Source: an uncultured Parasphingopyxis sp.
Lineage (GTDB): Bacteria > Pseudomonadota > Alphaproteobacteria > Sphingomonadales > Sphingomonadaceae
DNA: 8,322 nucleotides
Direction: 5' to 3'
Assembly (NCBI GenBank): GCA_905479515.1
Contig: CAJQMX010000263.1
Coordinates: 1 to 8,322, forward strand
This document shows positions 1 to 5,800 of this stretch, in pieces; the stretch's first letter is position 1, and the number at the start of each line of letters is the position of its first letter. A program made the translations under genes and the position numbers. Under the pieces are notes generated by a model. It was not told the origin of the DNA. It saw only the letters and a program-made list of their open reading frames with translations, and did not search any database.

Positions 1-454
1 TTTCAGGAACACAAATTTCGTCCGTACAGGCCAGCCACTGACCTTGCGCACGAAGCGGCAGCGCCGTTCCCCGCGCTATTCTATCATCAAGCGAAGCCTC
101 CGTGAGCAACGCATATTCACCGTGATAGATATAATTCATGATACCACTGATCGAAAGTCGCTCAGGCACAGGATAACGCAGTTCGCCGATGGTCACGCCA
201 TCCGGCAGGTCCCACTCGAAACTGTCTGGAATTCCAGCCTCGCCGGGATTCAGCCAATAGCCATGCCATCCCTCATCGGGGCGCATACGGATCGCGAGGG
301 TAAAGCTTTGGCCTGGTGCAGGGGCCTCGGTTTCGGCAAGCAGCGCCGTCTTGATCGCATTCTCGCGCGGCACCTGCGCGGAGACCAGCACTGGCATCAT
401 GCACAAAAATGCGGCAATCAGACCGAAGACGGTCTTCATAAGGGAAAATCGCAC
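1..454 (-). CDS. DsbD/ScsB-family thiol:disulfide interchange protein, N-terminal part (runs off left edge)
   Basis: Only the first 151 residues are in the window; the frame is open to base 1. The N-terminus has basic residues, a hydrophobic core and a likely cleavage after VSA (residue 26), so the domain is exported to the periplasm. The following region resembles the DsbD N-terminal domain of alphaproteobacterial ScsB/DsbD proteins: W63-HGYWLNPGEAG (to residue 74), PVPERL (95-100), GIMNYIYHGEY, and a cysteine pair C143/C148 in WLACTDEICVPE, which I take to be the redox-active pair of this domain. Full-length relatives continue with a membrane domain and a thioredoxin domain and pass electrons from cytoplasmic thioredoxin to periplasmic substrates; those parts are not visible here. 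I start at GTG 454 rather than ATG 439 because AAGGAG lies 7 nt before the GTG, while nothing usable precedes the ATG. The gene is divergent from the phosphatase. The family is fairly certain; the exact substrate is unknown. Confidence 0.82.
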   Translation of the reverse strand, partial: MRFSLMKTVFGLIAAFLCMMPVLVSAQVPRENAIKTALLAETEAPAPGQSFTLAIRMRPDEGWHGYWLNPGEAGIPDSFEWDLPDGVTIGELRYPVPERLSISGIMNYIYHGEYALLTEASLDDRIARGTALPLRAQGQWLACTDEICVPE

Positions 455-522
455 CTGTTTGCTCCTTCGCGAGCGCGCTATAGCAGCGGCATCCGCGCCG
501 TGCACTATCAAGAGGATATCCG
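455..522. promoter_or_regulatory. Divergent intergenic region, probable promoters for both flanking genes
   Basis: This 68-bp spacer lies between two divergent start codons, so both promoters should be here or in the flanking coding ends. I see no confident -35/-10 pair. TATAGC at 479-484 is a possible -10 for the phosphatase, but no good -35 sits at the right distance. AGAGG at 511-515, 7 nt before ATG 523, is the phosphatase ribosome binding site. No CTGTCA-type Pho box half-site is present. Confidence 0.35.
462..467 (-). promoter_or_regulatory. Ribosome binding site that sets a GTG start for the DsbD-like gene
   Basis: On the minus strand AAGGAG (plus-strand ctcctt) is followed by a 7-nt spacer and GTG at 454-452. 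The in-frame ATG 15 nt further on would lie 22 nt from this site, too far for normal initiation. The GTG start also adds an arginine to the signal peptide n-region. Confidence 0.6.
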
Positions 523-2175
523 ATGAAGTTCGTTCGCATCGCCGCTCTGGTTACAGCTTTAACCCTGCCTTTTGCGGCATTTGCGCAAAATGAAGAGAGC
601 ACGGAAGCCACCGAATCATCACCGCCACGCCTCGTCGTTGCCATTTCCGTCGATCAGTTGAGTGCGGACCTTTTCGCTCAGCATCGCGAAAATTTCTCCG
701 GCGGTTTTGCGCGGTTGCTGCAGGGCGCGGTATTCCCGTCCGGTTATCAGGCGCATTCGACGACCGAAACCTGCCCCGGCCATTCCACCATTCTGACCGG
801 CTCCCATCCGGCGCGCACTGGCATTATCGGCAATCGCTGGTTCAACATGGATGTCGAACGCGATGATCCGCGCGTCTATTGCATGGAGGATACGAGCGTC
901 GAGGGTTCCTCCTCCAGCAATTACACTGTTTCCTCCCGCCACCTGCTGGTTCCCACACTGGGCGATCTGATGCAGCGCGTGAACGAGGCCAGCCGCGTTG
1001 TTTCCGTGGGCGGGAAGGATCGTTCTGCCGTTCTGTTGGGCGGTGCGCATGCCGATCATGTATTCTGGCCCGGTGATACCGGTTTTACGACCTACGAAGG
1101 GCGCGAGACTCCCGAAGCGCTGACCCGGATCAACGAGGCGGCCATGCAGGCAGCAGTATCCAGCCGTGTACCGCTTCCAATTCCGCATCAATGCGCAGCC
1201 TATAATCGGGCGATTTCCGTCGGCGAAGACGCGACCGTCGGCACACATGTGTTTTCCCGGGAACCGACAACCAATGGCCGCGACATATTGAATTCACCCG
1301 AAGGCGATTTGCTGACGCTGGTTCTCGCAGCCGATCTCGTTTCCGAGCTAGAGCTGGGCCAGCAGGAGACAACCGATCTTCTCGCGATCGGCCTCGCCTC
1401 CACCGACTATATTGGCCACGCCTATGGCACAGAGGGTGTCGAGATTTGCGTTCAGCTGATGGCGCTTGATGCAATGCTTGGCGATTTCTTCGCACGGCTC
1501 GATGCGCGCGGGATCAGCTATGTCGTGGTGCTGACCGCCGATCATGGCGGGCTCGATCTGCCAGAACGCCAGGTTGAACAGGGTGCGCCCCGCGCCGCGC
1601 GTCTGCTGCCGGGATTTGAGACACTGGACGCAAGGCTAGCCGCAGAAACCGGGCTGGAAACACCCATCTTGCGCGCCGACGCGCCGTTCGGGGATTTCTA
1701 TATCGACCGCTCCGTCCCGGAAGACCGGCGCGCCGAAGTCACGGACCGCGCCACGGCAATGATCTCAGCCCATCCGCAGGTTTACCGCGTCTTTGGGCGG
1801 TCGGAAATTCTCGCCCAGCCAATCACGACTGCACCGCCGGAACATTGGACAGTGCTTGACCGGGTCCGCGCCAATTTCAACGCTGAACGGTCAGGCGATT
1901 TCATCGTCGTCCTGCAACCACGCGTGACCCCGATCCCCGAAGCCATGCCCGGCCTTTATGTCGCGACCCATGGCAGCGTCTGGGATTATGACCGGCGCGT
2001 GCCGATCCTCTTCTGGTGGCCGGGTGTGGAGCATGTCGAGCAACCGCTTGGCGTGATGACGGTCGATATCCTGCCAACGCTCGCGTCGCTGATCGACCTT
2101 GATATCAGCGATGTGACGATTGACGGGCGCTGTCTGGATCTGATGCCGGGTGTTGGCGAAAGCAATTGCCCGTAA
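523..2175 (+). CDS. Secreted PafA/SPAP-type alkaline phosphatase (phosphate monoesterase)
   Basis: The product has 550 residues and hydrolyses phosphate monoesters outside the cytoplasm, releasing phosphate. A signal peptide ends near AFA (residue 21). The alkaline phosphatase superfamily two-metal site is complete: D44 (ISVDQ), candidate nucleophile T83 in TETCPGH, D295 and H299 (STDYIGH), D340-H341 (TADHGG) and H483 (ATHGS). The substrate-contact residues of the PafA/SPAP monoesterase group are also present: N104 (IIGN) and the K165-x-R167 pair (GGKDR). The T-to-N distance of 21 and T-to-K/R distances of 82 and 84 match Sphingomonas SPAP (T89, N110, K171, R173) as I remember it. Length fits that family. 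ATG 523 follows AGAGG by 7 nt. The gene stands alone on its strand, divergent from the DsbD-like gene and convergent with the sulfatase. The K-x-R pair argues against a nucleotide pyrophosphatase/phosphodiesterase. In vivo substrate is unknown. Confidence 0.9.
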   Translation: MKFVRIAALVTALTLPFAAFAQNEESTEATESSPPRLVVAISVDQLSADLFAQHRENFSGGFARLLQGAVFPSGYQAHSTTETCPGHSTILTGSHPARTGIIGNRWFNMDVERDDPRVYCMEDTSVEGSSSSNYTVSSRHLLVPTLGDLMQRVNEASRVVSVGGKDRSAVLLGGAHADHVFWPGDTGFTTYEGRETPEALTRINEAAMQAAVSSRVPLPIPHQCAAYNRAISVGEDATVGTHVFSREPTTNGRDILNSPEGDLLTLVLAADLVSELELGQQETTDLLAIGLASTDYIGHAYGTEGVEICVQLMALDAMLGDFFARLDARGISYVVVLTADHGGLDLPERQVEQGAPRAARLLPGFETLDARLAAETGLETPILRADAPFGDFYIDRSVPEDRRAEVTDRATAMISAHPQVYRVFGRSEILAQPITTAPPEHWTVLDRVRANFNAERSGDFIVVLQPRVTPIPEAMPGLYVATHGSVWDYDRRVPILFWWPGVEHVEQPLGVMTVDILPTLASLIDLDISDVTIDGRCLDLMPGVGESNCP

Positions 2176-2176
2176 T

Positions 2177-3919
2177 CTAAGCGGTCCGCTTTTTCCGACG
2201 CCGATAGATAATCCAGACAATCGGCGCGACAATAATCCCGCCAAGCAGCGCCAATATCCACCAGTAACGGCGAAGCATTGGCCCGCGGCTATGCTGTTGC
2301 AGCGTCTTTACCGGATCATAGCCCTCCGGCATTTCGAGAACGCCATTATCCTCCGCCCATGCCGCATATCCTGCCTGCATCGCTGCAAACAGTTCTGGCT
2401 CACTGGCTGAGAGATCATGGGTTTCGCCGGGATCGGACTCAAGATCATAAAGCCGCCAGATATTGTCCCCGAGCGGCAGACCATTGCGGACAATCTTGTA
2501 GCGCCCCTGATAGAAAGCGCGGCGCCCGGCGGTTTCGATGCCGAAGCTGTCGTCCGGCCCGTAAATATCTGCTTCATCACCCTCAAGCGCGGGCAGCAGG
2601 CTACGCCCCGTCATGCCCTCGCCATCGGCTCCGGCGAGCGCGGCTATCGTTGCGGGAATATCGCTGATCAGGCCCAGTTGCTGCGCCATACCGCCTTCGC
2701 CGATGCCCGGCCCGGCAAATATCAGCGGCACCCGCGTTCCGCCCTCATTGGCGTAGAATTTGAACAGGCTGCTCGGCGAAGCGTTCGCGCTCGCCCATTC
2801 CGGGCCGATATAGCCCCAGCTGCCGCGCTCACCCATTGTCTCTATATCCATCGAATAACCGACGATCCACATCCAGGCCTGCATGATTCGGCTGCCTGCG
2901 GGCGAATTGCCTTCCGGGCCATTGTCAGAGGTCACGATGAAGATCGTATTGTCATATTGCCCTGTCGCGCGCAGATGCGCGATCAGCCGCCCGAGATGAT
3001 GGTCCATCGCCTCCAGCATCCCGGCATTCACTTCCATCGCGCGGGCATGCCAGGCCTGTTCCTCGCCCGTCAGATCATCCCATTGGCGCAGATCGGGATG
3101 GATCGCGCCCAACGGAGAGCCTGCCGGAATCAGGCCCGCTGCAATGGCGGCGGCATGGCGCTGCTCACGGTGGACCTGCCAGCCGCGATTATAAACGTCC
3201 CGGTAGCGCATGGTGAACTCGCGCGGGGCCTGTACCGGAATATGAATGGCCTGAAACGCGACATAGGCGAAGAAGGGGGCATCGCTCCCGCCGCCAATGA
3301 AATCGATCATCCGGTCGACCAGAAATTCTGACGAATAGAAATCATCGGGCAGTTCATTGACCGCCTCGCCGTCGGCGAACCATTCGGCACGGTCATAATA
3401 GGGAAGATAGGGTCGGTGCTCCCAATTGTCCGCGCCCGTCGCATCGACGATAAAGGTTCGGTCAAACCCGCGCGCACTGGGCAATGTTCCCGGCGTGTGC
3501 CCGAGATGCCATTTGCCGGTCATATAGGTGCGATAGCCGATGCCGTGCAGGCGGCTGGCGATGGTCGGCAGCCCGTCAGCCAGCAAGCCGCGATAGGCCG
3601 GAGAGCCCTCATGCTCGGCTGGTGTGATTTCGGGCAGATTGCCGATTCCGGCACGGTGGTTGTCAACACCGGTCATCAGCATGGCACGAGACGGCGCGCA
3701 CATCGGTGTAGCGTGGAAATTGGAAAACATCGTCCCGCGCCGCGCCAGCGCATCGATGTTCGGGGTGCGAATCTCGCTGCCATAGGCACCCAGATCGGTG
3801 AAGGCGACGTCGTCTGCGACGATCAGGACAATATTGGGGCGGGCAGATTCCTGCGCGATGGCGGTAGCGGGAATAAATGCCAATATCGCGCCGATGAAGC
3901 TGAGAAGTTTCTTTTTCAT
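2177..3919 (-). CDS. Exported, membrane-anchored sulfatase of the AtsA arylsulfatase type
   Basis: The 580-residue product hydrolyses sulfate esters. A signal peptide ends at AIA (residue 22). The catalytic signature CAPSR (74-78) followed by MLMTG is the cysteine-type sulfatase motif, in which C74 is oxidised to formylglycine; that maturation enzyme is not in this window. Other expected active-site residues are present: D36-D37, R78, K136 and H138 (TGKWHLG), H226 (QAIHIP), D332-N333 (TSDNG) and K387 (KFYANEGGTRVP). Their spacing closely tracks Pseudomonas AtsA as I recall it. Residues 551-571 form a hydrophobic helix followed by a tail of seven basic residues, so the enzyme is probably anchored in the inner membrane with its catalytic domain in the periplasm. 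I start at the ATG at 3919 because the signal peptide begins there; the frame is open upstream to 4111 but that part overlaps the DUF4386 gene. No strong ribosome binding site precedes this ATG. Natural substrate is unknown. Confidence 0.9.
   Translation of the reverse strand: MKKKLLSFIGAILAFIPATAIAQESARPNIVLIVADDVAFTDLGAYGSEIRTPNIDALARRGTMFSNFHATPMCAPSRAMLMTGVDNHRAGIGNLPEITPAEHEGSPAYRGLLADGLPTIASRLHGIGYRTYMTGKWHLGHTPGTLPSARGFDRTFIVDATGADNWEHRPYLPYYDRAEWFADGEAVNELPDDFYSSEFLVDRMIDFIGGGSDAPFFAYVAFQAIHIPVQAPREFTMRYRDVYNRGWQVHREQRHAAAIAAGLIPAGSPLGAIHPDLRQWDDLTGEEQAWHARAMEVNAGMLEAMDHHLGRLIAHLRATGQYDNTIFIVTSDNGPEGNSPAGSRIMQAWMWIVGYSMDIETMGERGSWGYIGPEWASANASPSSLFKFYANEGGTRVPLIFAGPGIGEGGMAQQLGLISDIPATIAALAGADGEGMTGRSLLPALEGDEADIYGPDDSFGIETAGRRAFYQGRYKIVRNGLPLGDNIWRLYDLESDPGETHDLSASEPELFAAMQAGYAAWAEDNGVLEMPEGYDPVKTLQQHSRGPMLRRYWWILALLGGIIVAPIVWIIYRRRKKRTA
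2179..2194 (+). terminator. Candidate intrinsic terminator of the alkaline phosphatase gene
   Basis: Three bases after the phosphatase TAA there is an inverted repeat AAGCG (2179-2183), loop GTC, CGCTT (2187-2191), running into a T tract (2190-2194). The stem is only 5 bp, so the terminator may be weak. On the opposite strand the same bases are the last codons of the sulfatase, whose Lys-Lys codons supply the T tract. The hairpin has no T tract in the minus direction, so it should act only on phosphatase transcripts. Confidence 0.42.
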
Positions 3920-3969
3920 CGCCAGACTGTCCGCAAGCACGGCCTGGAAGTCAATTCTATGTAGGCAGT

Positions 3970-4668
3970 CTAGCCCTGCTCCGTCCGCACGCCCCGAACA
4001 AGCAACCAGAGCGCGACAGACAGTTCCGCGACAAGGCAAGGCAGCAATATCCACGGTGATACGGGAAGATCGAGACCGCTGATATTCACCACGCTGTTTA
4101 TCAGATAGCAAAATCCGGCCAGCATCATCAGCGCACCTATCGCCCGTGGCAGGACAGGCATTTGCCAGATGAGTTTGCCGAGTATCACACAGAAAAAGCC
4201 AAAAAAGACCAAGGCTACAGACATACCCATCGAGAATTGCCGCAGTCCGGAATAGGCCAGGGCTTCGCGTTGTTCCGCGTTCAGCCCGCCAAGCGCGTCT
4301 GGATTACCCAATAATCCGAACGATCCTGTCATATTGAGCAAATTGACGGCTTCGACCGTCGCGCACAGCCCGATAAACATCAGCATCATCAGGGACAGGG
4401 CCGGAGCTGCTCGCCGAAACAGCAGATAGAAGAATGCGCCGACCGGAATGTTAAGGGCAAGGTAGAGCAGGTTGACGGTTGCTCCCATTCGCCAGAAATC
4501 CTCATTCTCGATAATCGCGCGCGCCGTGTCTCCGGCATCGCCGGCAACGATAATACTGCCGCGGACATAGGCCTCGCTGAACAGTCCGCCGATGATGATG
4601 AACAGGTAGCACAGGCCAGCCAGACGGACCCAGTTCGTCAGAGATGCAGATTCAGATTGTTGGGTCAT
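3970..4668 (-). CDS. DUF4386-family integral membrane protein
   Basis: The product has 232 residues and no known biochemical function. It resembles the DUF4386 family, notably in the first helix and the loop after it (LAGLCYLFIIIGGLFSEAYVRG begins this block, followed by SIIVAGD). Six hydrophobic helices can be seen at about residues 14-35, 62-84, 90-112, 146-167, 173-195 and 203-225, with no cleavable signal peptide and no large soluble domain, so it should be an inner-membrane protein. The ATG at 4668 is preceded by GAGGG four bases upstream. The stop lies 50 nt before the sulfatase start on the same strand, so the two may be cotranscribed. A perfect 18-bp palindrome lies 30 bp upstream of the start and may be the operator of this unit. 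Family assignment is good; role is unknown. Confidence 0.82.
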   Translation of the reverse strand: MTQQSESASLTNWVRLAGLCYLFIIIGGLFSEAYVRGSIIVAGDAGDTARAIIENEDFWRMGATVNLLYLALNIPVGAFFYLLFRRAAPALSLMMLMFIGLCATVEAVNLLNMTGSFGLLGNPDALGGLNAEQREALAYSGLRQFSMGMSVALVFFGFFCVILGKLIWQMPVLPRAIGALMMLAGFCYLINSVVNISGLDLPVSPWILLPCLVAELSVALWLLVRGVRTEQG

Positions 4669-4698
4669 GAAGCCCTCGTGACAATTCAGCGGCTATGC

Positions 4699-4716
4699 GT
4701 ATTGCATATGCAATAC
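4699..4716. promoter_or_regulatory. Perfect 18-bp palindrome, candidate operator
   Basis: GTATTGCATATGCAATAC reads identically on both strands with no mismatch and no spacer, as expected for the binding site of a dimeric repressor or activator (for example TetR, MarR or GntR type). It ends 30 bp before the DUF4386 start codon, where a promoter should lie. As a hairpin it would have only a 7-bp, mostly A/T stem and no following T tract, so a terminator is unlikely. No regulator gene is in the window, and I could not assign a clear -35/-10 pair. Confidence 0.55.
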
Positions 4717-4739
4717 AGCAAAGCAAGCCGAGCACGGCT
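4717..4739 (-). terminator. Candidate weak terminator of the beta-helix gene
   Basis: On the minus strand, 9 nt after the TAG of the beta-helix gene, AGCCG (4739-4735), loop TGCT and CGGCT (4730-4726) form a GC-rich 5-bp hairpin. It is followed by TTGCTTTGC, T-rich but not a clean run. If it works, it separates the beta-helix gene from the DUF4386-sulfatase pair. Confidence 0.3.
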
Positions 4740-4748
4740 CTCCATGCC

Positions 4749-5690
4749 CTAACGGCTGTCGAAAACCGCGATCCCTTCGCCAAGACTGTTCTCGCCGATG
4801 CTGAGCCTATCGCCGCTCCAGTCGGCCACGAACCAGGTGTTCCGGCGTACTCCGGGTGCGAGCGAAGCCTCATTGTCAGCGATGACCAAACCCGCGCTGC
4901 TGTTGCCGCCACCCTCGGCGGATACCGCAATAAAGGCGCTCCAGTTTTCCTTGTTCTCGCCCTGCACGAAGATGTTGTTGGCTATCGTGCCAACCGCACC
5001 CGAAGGCAGATCGATCATATAGTTGGTGGCACTGCCTGCCGTGTCGTCAAAGCTTGAATCGGTGATACGTATCTGCGGTGTATGGCTCTTCACATAGTGC
5101 CCCCCTGTTCCGCGCTCGAAACGCGACCGGGTGACTTCCAGCGCACCATAGCGGCCGATATAGATGCTGTGCGCACAGGAATAACCGCGATCGCAGCGCC
5201 CAAGGCCGGAAAAGGTCGAACGGTCGATGCTGATCGTCGCGCCGCGATCTTCAGCAGAGAGAATGCCCTGCTCACTATTGCGAAACATGGCATTATGAAC
5301 CTGAAGATCGCCCTGTTCGATCCGGATACCCGCGCCATTGGCATCGGGGACGGAAATGTTCTGGAACACCAATCCGTCGACCAGAGCTGCCTGCCCGCGC
5401 AGGACGAGCGCCGCTTTTTGTTCGCAGGCAACGCCATCAAAGATCGCCGTGCCGGGCTCTGCCGCTCGATAGGTGACGACACCTTCTTCCTGCACCGCGC
5501 ACTGGCGATAGGTTCCGGGCGCGATGATAATCGTCCCCTCCCCGCCACCGATAGCATCCACGGCCTGATCGAGACGGGAGAAGCCCTGCCCTGATCCCTC
5601 AACAATAAAGGGCGCGCCGGGTTGCTGAGCGGCAAGTGGCACACCCAAGGCAAGCAGAGCGGCAAGGATAATAATTGGCGAAATGCGCAC
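4749..5690 (-). CDS. Exported right-handed parallel beta-helix protein, function unknown
   Basis: The 313-residue product starts with a signal peptide (MRISPIII..., likely cut after residue 21). The mature protein opens with a segment typical of pectate-lyase-like beta-helix proteins: FSRLDQAVDAIGGGEGTIIIAPGTYR (begins about residue 37). It continues as a series of rungs with alternating hydrophobic residues and S/N-x-F turns at about 102-113, 121-137, 142-161, 175-191, 198-215 and 223-242. Conserved-looking patches are GHYVKS (197-202) and NYMIDLP (223-229). Four cysteines (C64, C89, C166, C172) could form disulfides in the periplasm. I see no convincing polysaccharide lyase or glycosidase catalytic set, so no reaction is claimed. 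The start is GTG 5690, with GGGAG 6 nt upstream; a longer TTG start at 5729 would spoil the signal peptide. I recall similar proteins in sphingomonads, but not a function. Fold is fairly sure. Confidence 0.8.
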   Translation of the reverse strand: MRISPIIILAALLALGVPLAAQQPGAPFIVEGSGQGFSRLDQAVDAIGGGEGTIIIAPGTYRQCAVQEEGVVTYRAAEPGTAIFDGVACEQKAALVLRGQAALVDGLVFQNISVPDANGAGIRIEQGDLQVHNAMFRNSEQGILSAEDRGATISIDRSTFSGLGRCDRGYSCAHSIYIGRYGALEVTRSRFERGTGGHYVKSHTPQIRITDSSFDDTAGSATNYMIDLPSGAVGTIANNIFVQGENKENWSAFIAVSAEGGGNSSAGLVIADNEASLAPGVRRNTWFVADWSGDRLSIGENSLGEGIAVFDSR

Positions 5691-5696
5691 GACATT

Positions 5697-5701
5697 CTCC
5701 C
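5697..5701 (-). promoter_or_regulatory. Ribosome binding site that sets a GTG start for the beta-helix gene
   Basis: GGGAG on the minus strand is separated by 6 nt from the GTG at 5690-5688. This start puts the signal peptide at the very N-terminus. An ATG overlapping the spacer is in another frame and yields no signal peptide or recognisable protein. Confidence 0.6.
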
Positions 5702-5730
5702 AAAGGAATGCCTCGCGATGCGCTTTCAAC

Positions 5731-5760
5731 GGTTAAGAAAGTCCGAAATTTTCTGGTTAA
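5731..5760 (-). promoter_or_regulatory. Repeated TTAACC boxes upstream of the beta-helix gene
   Basis: Two copies of TTAACC on the minus strand (plus-strand GGTTAA at 5731-5736 and 5755-5760) start 24 bp apart, about 40 to 70 bp before the GTG start. A related TTAACG lies at 5777-5782. TTAACC resembles the half-site of the alphaproteobacterial cell-cycle regulator CtrA, whose full site is TTAA-N7-TTAA. The spacing here does not fit the full site, so this is only a candidate regulatory region in the 110-bp spacer between metH and the beta-helix gene. Confidence 0.25.
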
Positions 5761-5800
5761 TATCGTATTTTCAGCGCGTTAAGGTTCTTTTCAACCTGGC

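Noticed and set aside
44..526. Plus-strand open frame at the left end
   Set aside because: It is antisense to the DsbD-like gene, whose motifs are clear, and its translation shows no recognisable features.
2162..2169. GCAATTGC palindrome at the end of the phosphatase gene
   Set aside because: It is an 8-bp palindrome inside coding sequence, expected by chance, with no T tract or partner site.
2417..3331. Plus-strand open frame of 304 codons opposite the sulfatase
   Set aside because: It lies entirely antisense to well-conserved sulfatase coding sequence and its translation resembles no known protein.
3920..4111. 64-codon N-terminal extension of the sulfatase
   Set aside because: It would overlap the DUF4386 coding end and would bury an otherwise perfect N-terminal signal peptide that starts at the ATG at 3919.
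5781..5797. Inverted repeat AGGTT-CTTTTC-AACCT just after metH as a terminator
   Set aside because: The stem is only 5 bp with two G-C pairs, and no T tract follows on the minus strand; I could not support it as a terminator.
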